Shown: piece by piece, positions 14,790 to 23,702 of the stretch
How positions within the stretch are numbered: position 1 is the stretch's first letter
Layout: the number at the start of each line of letters is the position of its first letter
Origin: JBCDGZ01 sp038750655
Lineage (GTDB): Bacteria; Bacteroidota; Bacteroidia; Chitinophagales; Saprospiraceae
Length of the DNA stretch: 49,257 bases
Direction: 5' to 3'
Assembly: GCA_038750655.1 (NCBI GenBank)
Contig: JBCDGZ010000046.1
Location: 1 to 49,257, forward strand
Made by a program: the position numbers and the translations under genes
The notes under the pieces: model-generated
The model's input: the letters and a program-made list of their open reading frames with translations, nothing else
Told to the model about the DNA's origin: nothing
Database searches by the model: none

Positions 14790-15002
14790 TTAAGCCGCTT
14801 TACCCGTCGGGGTAGTCGTTTCATCAAACGACTTGCCGTTCCAACAACCTAACCAGTTACAGTCTTTTCCTAAGGATTGATAGCGAAGAAAAGTATACTC
14901 AGCTTCCTGCTTATTCTTCCGCATAATGGTGATCTGGCTTTGGCCATTGCGAACATTAAAATAATAGTTTCCAACGCCCATCTTGAAATTTTTCTTACTC
15001 AT
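14790..15002 (-). CDS. Small hypothetical protein, 70 residues
   Basis: From the ATG at 15002 (MSKKNFKMGVGNYYFNVR). The frame extends 19 codons further upstream, but that part is unlike a protein start. The protein is basic and polar with Lys/Tyr-rich strands, a C-x5-C pair (CNWLGC) and an acidic-Thr tail. It has no signal peptide or membrane segment and I recognise no family. It is convergent with the cyclase-globin gene. The frame is short, but the composition looks coding. Confidence 0.55.
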   Translation of the reverse strand: MSKKNFKMGVGNYYFNVRNGQSQITIMRKNKQEAEYTFLRYQSLGKDCNWLGCWNGKSFDETTTPTGKAA

Positions 15003-15443
15003 AATTACTTTTTTAATCAACAAATCTAGCGAGCCGATGATCGGGGGATGCCCTCTCATCTATATGACTATCAGCGGATTGGTACAAATTGAAATCCCCA
15101 AAAATGCACCAGCTACCGTCAAAGCCTTCGAAGATAGAAAGAATTCACCTCTTTACTGCATAAAACGTCAATGAATAGATACGAAAATCGTACGGGAAGC
15201 GCCGCAGCGTGTGTGAAAAATAGTGTTTGTTGAGCAAATGCTCCTCTTTCTTGAGTGCTTAGCACAAAAACAATAGTCCACCGCTCAACCCCCTCTTTCT
15301 CCTCACAGATTCAAACAGAATAGCGATTCACTCAGCTAGCCCAGCCGTCCACAAAGACACTCCTTTTTGTAGCCCCTCCAACCCCTAATATTGCAGCATA
15401 CTCTTAATTATTTCATTTAGAAACCTAGAAAACTCAACCTATT
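15003..15443. other. Gene-free stretch upstream of the repeat protein
   Basis: About 440 bases without a supported gene or RNA. The last ~100 bases must hold the promoter of the 1082-residue secreted protein, but no clear TAnnTTTG element is visible. Confidence 0.5.
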
Positions 15444-18400
15444 ATGAACCCCTATACTTTTTCTCGACTCCATTATTTTGAAAAGCAATTACTCAGCTTA
15501 ATCGTCTTACTCTTTGCTTCTTGCTTTATGGCCAGAATGGCTTATTCTCAATCCGATCAGGTGGCCTGCCCACCGGACGTCAGCATCTCCTGCGATGATG
15601 GCTTCAGCCCTTTTCCCTCAGACGCTGACTACAACCCTGCACTCGGCGTTCCCAACGTACTGATTCCCTGTGAACTGGTAACTTTTATCTACGATGATGT
15701 CATCCTCCCCGGTGACTGCCCCAATAATTACACCATCGAACGCCACTGGGATGGCACGGGAGATTGTAATGCGTCCTTGCGGTGTATCCAACGAATTACA
15801 GTGAGTGATAATGAGCCTCCTGGCCCTATTGCCATCAACGTCCCTCTGCCCAGTGATCAAGACTGTGAACTGAACAGTCTTCCAGTATTCATTGCATGGG
15901 CGGATATGGTGGCCTTCGATGTAGTCGTACCTGACAACTGTGGAGGAGTCGTCCTTAGCCATGACCTTTCGCTTAGTAGCCCGCTGATTAATCTTCCTAC
16001 CTGCACCGCTGGCAACAGAATTGCCTACTATAGGGTCACTTTCACGGCTACAGATCTTTGTGGAAACACAAGCTCAGCTATTATCAAACTGTATGAAAGA
16101 GACAATGAAGCACCAGAAATCACCCCCGCAGCTCCTTTAACCCTGTCTTGCACAGCCCCCAATCGCGAACAAATTATCCAAAATTGGATCAGGGCCTTCA
16201 CCGCCTTCGACTTCTGCCAAGGCCCCGTTGTTGTCACCAATGATTATGATCCCAATGCTTTCGAACCTATTAATGCCGCTTGGGGATGTGGGCTAGTCAA
16301 TTATGTAGAATTCACCGCTTCCGATCCTTGTGGAAACCGAGCAGAGCGAATCGGCGAAATTCGCTTGATTGACGATACTCCTCCGGTCATTAGCGTCCCT
16401 GCCGACCTTTACCTGGATTGCGATCATCCTAATATTCCCCTGGCTATCGAAAACTGGATCAATGAGTTTACGTTTACCGACGAATGTCAACCCAATGGCC
16501 CGCTAGAATCTGATCACCTGATCACTACAACTATCGATAATGATAATTGTCCTAATGATGACTTGAGGTCCTGTACGCTGACCGTCACCGATGCCTGTGG
16601 TAATTCGGCATCCGCTACAGGTCGGATTTACATACAAGATAATACCCCTCCGGTCATTGAATACGATAATCAGACTTTAACAGTGAGCTGTGATGATCCA
16701 GAGAAGAATGCGAAAATTTTCGACTGGTTAAGTTCTTTCTCCTCCGTTGACAACTGCGATCCTACGTCCTACGTCGGCAGCACCTTCTTCTTCGATGGCT
16801 TTGACTCCCCTTGCGGCATTATTGGCACCCAGGAGGTCGACTTTATTGCTTACGACGCCTGCGGCAACCAAGGCAACCTCAAAGCCATCGTTGTCGTTAC
16901 CCCCGTCCCTCCCCGCATCGACTGCCGCCCCGATCAGTTCGTCAGCTGCTTCAGCGACATCGTCGTACCTAGTGAGGCCCTCCTGGTAGATGGCTGCGCG
17001 GATATTCAAAGCCAATCCCATAGCCCGCTACGACTGGTTAGCGGACAGCCGAACTGCGACGGTGCTATCTACGAAGTGACGCGCACCGTTACCGACATCT
17101 GCGATCAACAAAGCCGCTGTACAGAACGCTATATCATCCAGAATGCTGCTCCTATCGTCAGCTGCCTCCCTGGCCTTGAAGTCAGCTGTAAGGAAGACAT
17201 CATCGTTTCGCCCAATGATGTCAGCTACACCACCAGTTGTGGGCTGGGCGCCACCGTACGCCTAATGGGGCCGATACGCAGCGGTGTTGACAATTGCTCC
17301 GGTGCTAGCTATACCTACCGCTATGTCGTCACTGACGCCTGCGGCCGCGCCTCCTTTTGCGAACGCCGCTTCACCATTAATAACAACCCTGCTCCTACCA
17401 TCAGCGTCCCCGCTCTCAGCAGCGTCGCCTGCTTCAAAGATATTCAGCCCAGCCCGAGCGATGCCGTCGTCACCACCAGCTGCGGGCTACAGCCGACCGT
17501 CAGCATCAGCGCGCCGGTGCAGCAGGGCCCTAATCATTGCCCCGGCACCCGCTATACCTATATCTACACCGTCCAGGACGCCTGCGGCCGCCAAGCCTCC
17601 GCCGAGCGCAGCTACATACTCGACAACGAAGCCCCCGAGATTATACTGCCTGAAGATATTACTGTACACTGCATCGACGACATCCAAGCCAGCAAGGCCG
17701 ATGCCCAGGTCATTGCCGCCTGCGAACAGGGCTACACCCTCACATTTGAAGCCCCTGCCCTCTACGAAGACTACAACTGCGCCACCGTCACACTGCCCTA
17801 TCTCTACACCGCTACCGACGCCTGCGGCCGCAGCACCAGCGCCACACGCTACATCACCGTAGAGCACAAAGCCCCTTTCATCGAGATGCCCCAACCGATG
17901 GTCATGGATTGCCTAGATGAGCAAGCACTGGAGGACAACTTCCCCTTCGCCTTCAGCTACTGCGGCGAGTTGCACTACACGATTGATATTTCCAAGCCTG
18001 AAGTTATCTACCCAGAGAAAGAGGATTGCAGCTATGAGTTGTATACCGTAATTTACTCGGTAACCGATGAGTGTGGAGTGATGATTTGTGTGGAAGCGCC
18101 CTTGAGGGTGGAGCAAGAATTGGTTCAATTCGAGCCGGTGCTCGCCGATACGGTATTGGCTTGCGGGGAGCAGTTGGAGGAGCCGGAAGTGTTGGCCTAC
18201 AGTACCTGCGGTGGTCAGCTGGAAGTGGAGCTAGAGGAAGAGCGCTATACTACGGAGGAGGGTAAGCAGATACTGGAACGCCGCTGGACAGCCGAATCGC
18301 CTTGTGGGGGAGTTTATGAGCAGGTGCAGCTGGTGGAATTGGAATGCGATGATGCGACGTTCGGTGAACGACAGCAGGATAGTAATGATATAGTGGTGAT

Positions 18401-18692
18401 GGAGAAACCGAAGAGCGTAGATAGCTACCGTTTTCTACTATTTCCCAATCCTGTGCAAAGCCGCCTACAAATTGAGTTCGATGAGCTAGGTGAGGCGATG
18501 CAGCGGGCTAAAGTACATATTTTCAGTCAGGAGGGCCAAGAAGTATACCGAGATGCCTTATGGATCAATGCAGATCGTAAGCTCATCCATATTGAGGTCA
18601 GCAAGCTTCCCGCTGGCACTTATACCCTGGCGATGAGTATTGACGGGGTGCAGCAAACCGCACAGACCTTCGTCAAATTAGATTCCTTGTAA
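15444..18692 (+). CDS. T9SS-secreted, cysteine-rich HYR-like repeat protein
   Basis: 1082 residues. A signal peptide with a long basic n-region precedes at least nine Ig-like repeats of ~90-110 residues. Each has paired cysteines and the rhythm 'PP[VE]I.VPADL...C' to 'VTDACGN', as in HYR-type extracellular modules. The later repeats (~residues 500-820) are closely alike and are written in more GC-rich codons (repeated GACGCCTGCGGCCGC), suggesting recent internal duplication. The last ~85 residues form a T9SS type A sorting domain (FLLFPNPVQSRLQIEF). Expected on the cell surface as an adhesin or structural filament; no enzyme domain is visible. It lies just before the surface-glycan locus and may be functionally linked, though it is separated by a hairpin. 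Confidence 0.87.
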   Translation: MNPYTFSRLHYFEKQLLSLIVLLFASCFMARMAYSQSDQVACPPDVSISCDDGFSPFPSDADYNPALGVPNVLIPCELVTFIYDDVILPGDCPNNYTIERHWDGTGDCNASLRCIQRITVSDNEPPGPIAINVPLPSDQDCELNSLPVFIAWADMVAFDVVVPDNCGGVVLSHDLSLSSPLINLPTCTAGNRIAYYRVTFTATDLCGNTSSAIIKLYERDNEAPEITPAAPLTLSCTAPNREQIIQNWIRAFTAFDFCQGPVVVTNDYDPNAFEPINAAWGCGLVNYVEFTASDPCGNRAERIGEIRLIDDTPPVISVPADLYLDCDHPNIPLAIENWINEFTFTDECQPNGPLESDHLITTTIDNDNCPNDDLRSCTLTVTDACGNSASATGRIYIQDNTPPVIEYDNQTLTVSCDDPEKNAKIFDWLSSFSSVDNCDPTSYVGSTFFFDGFDSPCGIIGTQEVDFIAYDACGNQGNLKAIVVVTPVPPRIDCRPDQFVSCFSDIVVPSEALLVDGCADIQSQSHSPLRLVSGQPNCDGAIYEVTRTVTDICDQQSRCTERYIIQNAAPIVSCLPGLEVSCKEDIIVSPNDVSYTTSCGLGATVRLMGPIRSGVDNCSGASYTYRYVVTDACGRASFCERRFTINNNPAPTISVPALSSVACFKDIQPSPSDAVVTTSCGLQPTVSISAPVQQGPNHCPGTRYTYIYTVQDACGRQASAERSYILDNEAPEIILPEDITVHCIDDIQASKADAQVIAACEQGYTLTFEAPALYEDYNCATVTLPYLYTATDACGRSTSATRYITVEHKAPFIEMPQPMVMDCLDEQALEDNFPFAFSYCGELHYTIDISKPEVIYPEKEDCSYELYTVIYSVTDECGVMICVEAPLRVEQELVQFEPVLADTVLACGEQLEEPEVLAYSTCGGQLEVELEEERYTTEEGKQILERRWTAESPCGGVYEQVQLVELECDDATFGERQQDSNDIVVMEKPKSVDSYRFLLFPNPVQSRLQIEFDELGEAMQRAKVHIFSQEGQEVYRDALWINADRKLIHIEVSKLPAGTYTLAMSIDGVQQTAQTFVKLDSL

Positions 18693-18707
18693 GTCGTTAA
18701 GCAAAAG

Positions 18708-18729
18708 TATTGGGTTCTTTTGCCCAATA
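18708..18729 (+). terminator. Hairpin after the repeat protein gene
   Basis: TATTGGG/CCCAATA form a perfect 7-bp stem with an 8-base loop 16 bases after the stop codon. The downstream side is AT-rich (TAATAGTTTG) rather than a clean T-run. Confidence 0.5.
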
Positions 18730-18842
18730 TAATAGTTTGTTCGTGCCATGTCCCTTTGTGGTGACATGGTACCTTGTATTTTATGGTGGCAAAAGATTAG
18801 AAAAAAGTAATCTTAATCTATTTATAGTTTATTGAATTTATC

Positions 18843-18850
18843 TACATTTG
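18843..18850 (+). promoter_or_regulatory. Putative -7 promoter element of the surface-glycan operon
   Basis: TACATTTG fits the Bacteroidota TAnnTTTG consensus, 78 bases upstream of the first gene of the 23-gene run, inside the longest AT-rich non-coding stretch of the area. The -33 region is a poor match. Because the following genes are tightly packed or overlapping, this may be the main promoter of the whole locus. Confidence 0.42.
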
Positions 18851-18927
18851 TACATTCTGTCATATTTATTAGCGCCCTCACGAATTTAAAGGTACAGGAG
18901 AACTAAGAAACGAAAATAATTCTACAG

Positions 18928-20070
18928 ATGAAACGAATCGCTCTGGTAGCCAATTCCAGTTGGTATATCTATAACTTGCGGTTGGGGCTAATAAAGGCAT
19001 TACAAGAATTTCAAGTCAACATTACAGTTATTGCTCCACCCGATGACTTTACTATTAAATTGATCCGTGAAGGATGCAATTTTATTAACATCAAGGTCGA
19101 TAACAAAGGGAAGAATCCACTCAGGGATATACAGCTTTACTATTCACTTAAGCAAATCTACCGCAAGCAGCACTTTGACCTCATTTTTCACTATACCATC
19201 AAACCTAATATTTTCGGCAGTTTAGCGGCCTCGGCTACTGATCAAGCGAGCATTGCCGTAATCTCAGGAACCGGGCACAGTTTCATCAAACGCAATTTAC
19301 TGTTTCAAATCACCAAAAGACTCTATCGACTGGCGCTGAGGCGCTGCGATGAGGTCTGGTTTGTCAATAACGACGATAAAGCCCTCTTTCTCGAAAAGGC
19401 GATTATCGGCGACAATTACAATATTCTACCAGGAGAAGGCGTCAACGTCAGCTATTTTTCGCCTAAACCTGCTGTGAATAGAAACGAATACACCAACTTT
19501 CTATTTTCGGGCCGCTTGATCGGCAGTAAAGGAATTAATGAGTATATTGAAGCTGCTAAAATCATCAAGAATAGATATCCTAACACCCACTTTCAGATTC
19601 TGGGCTACTTTGATGTTCCCAATCCTACATCCCTTACTAAAAAAGAAATACTAGCGCATCACCTGGAAGGAACCATAGAATACTTGGGGTTCACAGACGA
19701 TGTGCGTCCGTTCATTGCAGAAACCGACTGCTTCATCTTTCCTTCCTATTACGGCGAAGGTACTCCAAGGAGCCTACTGGAATCCGCTAGTATGGAAATT
19801 CCGATCATCACTACCCATAATGTCGGCTGTAAAGATGTAGTAGAAGATGGCCATAACGGCTTTTTGTGTAAACCCAGAGATGTAAAAGCACTCGTAAGTA
19901 CTATTGAGGCTTTCCTGGAACTAAACGATGAGGCCCGCAGGCAGATGGGAAGAAACGGCAGAAAGAAAATCCTGCTGCAATTTGACGAGCAGTTGGTCAT
20001 TAGCCACTACTTGCGTAAGCTAGGATTTCGCAACAGAAATAAAAAGGGGGTAAAGGCCCCACAAGAATAG
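18928..20070 (+). CDS. Glycosyltransferase family 4
   Basis: 380 residues, GT-B fold. The N-terminal half opens 'RIALVANSSWYIYNLR' (nucleotide-free acceptor domain) and contains 'HYTIKPNIFGSLAA', typical of PglA/CapM-like hexosaminyltransferases. The C-terminal half has 'FSGRLIGSKGINEYIEAA', 'YLGFTDDVRPFI' and the nucleotide-sugar E-x7-E region 'YYGEGTPRSLLESASMEIPII'. Cytoplasmic or membrane-associated; it would add a sugar early in glycan assembly. It is the first gene after the putative promoter and is separated from the transporter gene by ~100 bases. Substrate cannot be assigned. Confidence 0.88.
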   Translation: MKRIALVANSSWYIYNLRLGLIKALQEFQVNITVIAPPDDFTIKLIREGCNFINIKVDNKGKNPLRDIQLYYSLKQIYRKQHFDLIFHYTIKPNIFGSLAASATDQASIAVISGTGHSFIKRNLLFQITKRLYRLALRRCDEVWFVNNDDKALFLEKAIIGDNYNILPGEGVNVSYFSPKPAVNRNEYTNFLFSGRLIGSKGINEYIEAAKIIKNRYPNTHFQILGYFDVPNPTSLTKKEILAHHLEGTIEYLGFTDDVRPFIAETDCFIFPSYYGEGTPRSLLESASMEIPIITTHNVGCKDVVEDGHNGFLCKPRDVKALVSTIEAFLELNDEARRQMGRNGRKKILLQFDEQLVISHYLRKLGFRNRNKKGVKAPQE

Positions 20071-20175
20071 TCTACTCTCTGGGCCCCAAACACTACACAA
20101 CTGATTGACCATAAGTTACACGCAAACAGCTATTAGAGGTCTGCGACTTATGCTTGGCGAAGCCCTGTCCAATTG

Positions 20176-20994
20176 ATGCCTCGACCTGTTATCATAGAAC
20201 CGGGCCGCAGGCCCATCCGACGGCTGCTGACACAGCTGTATCAGTACCGGGAATTGCTTTGGATACTGGCTTGGCGGGACGTGCGGGTCCGCTATGCCCA
20301 AACCGCCGTTGGCCTCCTTTGGGCCTTCCTCAACCCCGCCGTGACGCTGCTGGTGCTGACTTTCGTCTTCGGAACCGTCGCCCAGGTGCCCACCAACGGC
20401 ATTCCCCATCCCGTCTACACGCTGGCCGGGATGTGCGGCTGGACCTACTTTGCCAATGTATTCAGTCAGGCGGGCAGCTCCATCATCGGTGCGCAGGATA
20501 TGGTCAAAAAGGTCTATTTCCCTCGGCTGATCATCCCGCTGTCCAAGGCCATCGTAGCCTTCATTGACTTCGGTATCGTTTTGTTGCTTTTGTTGATCCT
20601 AATGCTCAGCTATGGCCTCTGGCCTTCGAGCAATGTACTGTGGCTCCCCTTTTTCATCCTTGTCGCTGTAGCCGCAGGCTTGGTGGGAGGAATTTGGCTC
20701 AGTGCGCTGACTATACGCTACCGCGACTTTCAGCACGTCGCGCCGCTGCTGATTCGGGTGGGGATGTTCGCTACACCGATCGCCTACCCCGCCAGCGCCG
20801 TTCCCGATGCCTACCAGCCCTTCTACTTCCTCAACCCCATGGCGGGCGTAGTAGAAGGCTTTCGCTGGAGCCTCCTGGGCGGGGAAGCCCTCAATCCGCT
20901 GATGTACCTGTCCTTCGGCTTGCTGCTGCTACTGCTTATCGGAGGCCTATTCTATTTTAATACGATTGAAAGAACCATAGCAGATATTCTGTAG
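20176..20994 (+). CDS. wzm: Polysaccharide ABC exporter permease (Wzm-type)
   Basis: 272 residues from the ATG at 20176 (a TTG one codon earlier is also in frame). It has an ABC2-membrane architecture: N-terminal amphipathic segment with 'YRELLWILAWRDVRVRYAQT', six membrane helices, and the conserved 'PAVTLLVLTFVFG' and 'YPASAVPDAYQPFYFLNPMAG' segments of lipopolysaccharide and teichoic-acid exporters. It forms a homodimer in the inner membrane with Wzt, encoded two genes downstream, moving a completed undecaprenyl-linked glycan to the periplasm. The PPTase gene begins 1 base after its stop. Confidence 0.9.
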   Translation: MPRPVIIEPGRRPIRRLLTQLYQYRELLWILAWRDVRVRYAQTAVGLLWAFLNPAVTLLVLTFVFGTVAQVPTNGIPHPVYTLAGMCGWTYFANVFSQAGSSIIGAQDMVKKVYFPRLIIPLSKAIVAFIDFGIVLLLLLILMLSYGLWPSSNVLWLPFFILVAVAAGLVGGIWLSALTIRYRDFQHVAPLLIRVGMFATPIAYPASAVPDAYQPFYFLNPMAGVVEGFRWSLLGGEALNPLMYLSFGLLLLLLIGGLFYFNTIERTIADIL

Positions 20995-20995
20995 C

Positions 20996-21649
20996 GTGCG
21001 TAAAATATTCGATCCAAGGTATTCTTCCTGGACCATTGTTCGTAAAAAACAGGGATACATTGGCAATGACATTGTAGACCTTCAAGCGGCGGGGCCGGAG
21101 CAGCGACACCGTAACCCACGCTGGATGGACAAGGTGTTCAGCCCCGAAGAGCAAAGCCATATCCTTGCGGCCGAGCAGCCGGAGCAACAGCTGTGGGCCC
21201 TCTGGGCGGCTAAGGAAAGCGCCTATAAAGTCTTCCTCAAGCAGGAGCAGCAGCGGCAATTTCGGCCCAAAGCCATCCAAGTCCAGCCCAGTGAAGATAG
21301 ATACGACTATCGGGCGACTTACAACAACCAACAAGTCAACATCCAACTGTCTGCTTCGCGTTTCTACGTACACTGCCTCGCTTCGAATACCGACTCCTAC
21401 GAGCAGCAAATAAATATCCTTCGCCTACCGGAATGTAGCCAGGAGGAAGGCCGTATAAAGCTGCAAAACCGACTGTTTGATGGCCTACGGTACCGAGGCT
21501 GGCCAGCGCCGCTCGAAGTACAAAAATGCGAGCTGGGCATCCCCTGGCTCAAGGGCTGGGAGGACTACTGCGATTTGAGTTTTTCTCATCATGGAGACTA
21601 CTATGCTTATGTCATTACATTTGCTTCGCCCAAAGACGCTAAATTTTAG
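20996..21649 (+). CDS. 4'-phosphopantetheinyl transferase (Sfp/AcpT type)
   Basis: 217 residues from a GTG start placed 1 base after the wzm stop. Family motifs: 'GNDIVDL' with Mg-binding D25 and D28, 'FSPEEQ', and 'WAAKESAYK' with K73-E74. It transfers phosphopantetheine from CoA to the serine of a carrier protein. The likely partner is the acyl carrier protein encoded at 28268 in the same run, as no other carrier gene is nearby. Its presence between wzm and wzt is unusual and argues that carrier-protein chemistry is integral to this glycan locus. Wzt begins 2 bases after its stop. Confidence 0.87.
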   Translation: MRKIFDPRYSSWTIVRKKQGYIGNDIVDLQAAGPEQRHRNPRWMDKVFSPEEQSHILAAEQPEQQLWALWAAKESAYKVFLKQEQQRQFRPKAIQVQPSEDRYDYRATYNNQQVNIQLSASRFYVHCLASNTDSYEQQINILRLPECSQEEGRIKLQNRLFDGLRYRGWPAPLEVQKCELGIPWLKGWEDYCDLSFSHHGDYYAYVITFASPKDAKF

Positions 21650-21651
21650 TC

Positions 21652-22881
21652 GTGAATAGTATCATCAAAGTCAGCGGGCTGGGAAAGCATTACCGGATTG
21701 GAGGGACCAAGGCGGTGGAGCTGCGCCATTCGCTGGCTCAGCTGCTGCGCTTTGGCGGGCGGCGGCAGGCGACGGGAGAGTTTTGGGCCTTGAAGGAGGT
21801 CGACTTTGAGCTGCAGACGGGCGAGGTACTGGGGGTGATTGGTCGCAACGGCGCGGGCAAGTCGACGCTGCTCAAGCTGTTGGCGCAGATTACAGCACCG
21901 AGCCGAGGGCGAATTGAGTTGTGGGGACGTGTAGCGTCTTTGCTGGAGGTCGGTACCGGCTTTCACCCGGAGCTGACGGGCCGCGATAATATTTTCCTCA
22001 ACGCCTCTATTCTGGGCATGAAAAAGGCGGAGGTACGGAAGCAATTCGATGCCATCGTCGACTTTTCGGGCGTCGAGGCTTTTATCGATACCCCGATCAA
22101 AAAATATTCTTCGGGGATGCGGGTGCGGCTGGCCTTTGCCGTAGCGGCCCATCTGGACCCAGAGATTTTGCTAATCGATGAGGTCTTATCGGTTGGGGAT
22201 GCGGCCTTTCAGGAGAAATGCTTGAAGAAAATGAATGAGGTGGCAGGCAGTGGCCGGACGATTTTGTTTGTGAGCCATAATATGGCGGCGGTCGAAAGTC
22301 TTTGCAATCGCTGCCTGCTGCTGGAAGGTGGACAGATCTATGCGCAAGGGGCTCCGGCCCAAGTGTGCCATGATTACCTCAAAATGGTTACTAGCCGTCC
22401 GCAGCTGGTAGAAAAGAAAAGCAGCACCTTTTCCGAAGAGGCGGTCCAGCTCTACGATCCGATCATCGAATCTTATGCGACGAAAGAACCGTCCATCATT
22501 AGAACAGGAAATCGTATCCAGATACGTTTTAAATACTATATTCCTCAAGTATTTGCAGCACTAAAGCGGGTTGCTTTTCGCTTGATGGTACATGATCAGA
22601 ATCGACAACTGCTCTTTGTTTGTGATATGGATGTGCAAAATCACGCTTTTGAAACCCTCGCTGGGCAGGGACAGGTGAGCTGTATTTCTGAACCCGTCAA
22701 TTTGCTGGGCGGAAAATATCTGCTGGATATTCGGCTCAATTCTGCACTCGTGAAGCACAAAGTCAAAAATTTTGCGCAATTCGACATCTTAGAAGGCGAC
22801 TACTTCGGCAGCAGCCGGACCCTAAAAAAGAAGACCGGGAGAGGGATTTTCGCCATCTCCTCCCAATGGACCAAGCATTAA
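21652..22881 (+). CDS. wzt: Polysaccharide ABC exporter ATPase (Wzt-type) with C-terminal domain
   Basis: 409 residues from a GTG start. Walker A is at residues 64-72 (GRNGAGKST), followed by the Q-loop region 'VASLLEVGTGFHPELTGRDN' characteristic of Wzt/TagH, the signature 'YSSGMRVRLAFA' and Walker B 'ILLIDEVLSVGD'. Residues ~250-409 form a beta-rich Wzt_C-like domain, which in O-antigen exporters binds the modified non-reducing end of the glycan and couples termination to export. That implies the chain here is capped or chemically marked. Its stop overlaps the following sulfotransferase start. Confidence 0.92.
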   Translation: MNSIIKVSGLGKHYRIGGTKAVELRHSLAQLLRFGGRRQATGEFWALKEVDFELQTGEVLGVIGRNGAGKSTLLKLLAQITAPSRGRIELWGRVASLLEVGTGFHPELTGRDNIFLNASILGMKKAEVRKQFDAIVDFSGVEAFIDTPIKKYSSGMRVRLAFAVAAHLDPEILLIDEVLSVGDAAFQEKCLKKMNEVAGSGRTILFVSHNMAAVESLCNRCLLLEGGQIYAQGAPAQVCHDYLKMVTSRPQLVEKKSSTFSEEAVQLYDPIIESYATKEPSIIRTGNRIQIRFKYYIPQVFAALKRVAFRLMVHDQNRQLLFVCDMDVQNHAFETLAGQGQVSCISEPVNLLGGKYLLDIRLNSALVKHKVKNFAQFDILEGDYFGSSRTLKKKTGRGIFAISSQWTKH

Positions 22882-23702
22882 TGTCATTTTTCTCTACAAA
22901 AAAGGCAGTCGTGCCCATCGAGCAGCGTGTTCATCAAGCCTATGATGATCACCGCAATTTTTATGCAGCCGAGCATAACTTTATGCTGTTCAAAATACAA
23001 AAAGTAGCCAGTACTTCCTTGTGGACCGCTATGGCCGCATTAATGGGCCACGGAACAATTAAAAGCCGAGAGCAATTGCTGGGGCTCCAGTTGCCTGCTT
23101 TGCCTGGACATCAACTGGATCTGTACCCTGAGATTTTTAAGGCCGGCTTCGTACGCAACCCCTGGGATCGGCTGCTTTCTTGTTATTTGCAAAAGAAAAA
23201 ATACAATCGCTACAAATTCTACCAGCGCAATCAGCTCGACCCCAATGGCTCTTTTGGAGAGTTTGTTGAAGCAGTTTGCCGGATTCCAGAGTGGAAGGCC
23301 GATAAGCACTTTCGTTCCCAATATACCTTTGTAACAAGCTTTGAAGGTAGTTTTCTAACTGACTTTATTGGTCATTTTGAGCACCTGGAAGAGGATTTTG
23401 AGCGCCTATCGCAACAGGCCCAATTGCCAAAGTTGCATCTCCCGCATTGGAACAAGACCGAACACGACAGTTATACACAATATTACTCTCCTGCTTTAGC
23501 CGACAAAGTCGCCCAACGCTACGCCATCGACCTGGCCTTATTTGGCTATGAGTTTGGGAAGGAGCTTACGGAGGAAGCCCGCAATCGCTGGCAGCGTCCT
23601 ATTCCTACGGCTTTGCAGTTAAAAATTGCTCAATACAAAAGCAAGAAATTGCTGCATGCCATTGAGCAGGTATCACAGTATGTCAGTCCCTACAAAGAGT
23701 GA
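22881..23702 (+). CDS. Sulfotransferase 1 (Sulfotransfer_2 type)
   Basis: 273 residues from the ATG at 22881, which overlaps the wzt stop as TAATG; an ATG at 22866 is also in frame. PAPS-binding elements are visible: the 5'-phosphosulfate loop 'KIQKVASTSLW' and the 3'-phosphate motif 'GFVRNPWDRLLSCYLQKKK'. No signal peptide, so sulfation should take place in the cytoplasm with PAPS before export. It is a close relative of the next gene (identical or near-identical PWDRLLSCYLQKKK, FRSQYTF, FEHLEDDF-type and AQRYAID segments). Confidence 0.88.
   Translation: MSFFSTKKAVVPIEQRVHQAYDDHRNFYAAEHNFMLFKIQKVASTSLWTAMAALMGHGTIKSREQLLGLQLPALPGHQLDLYPEIFKAGFVRNPWDRLLSCYLQKKKYNRYKFYQRNQLDPNGSFGEFVEAVCRIPEWKADKHFRSQYTFVTSFEGSFLTDFIGHFEHLEEDFERLSQQAQLPKLHLPHWNKTEHDSYTQYYSPALADKVAQRYAIDLALFGYEFGKELTEEARNRWQRPIPTALQLKIAQYKSKKLLHAIEQVSQYVSPYKE

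Noticed and set aside
17284..17894. Long open frames in other frames of the Cys-rich repeat gene (plus 192 codons, minus 135 codons)
   Set aside because: They are low-complexity Ala/Pro/Thr or Gly/Ala products caused by GC-rich repeats, with no start context.
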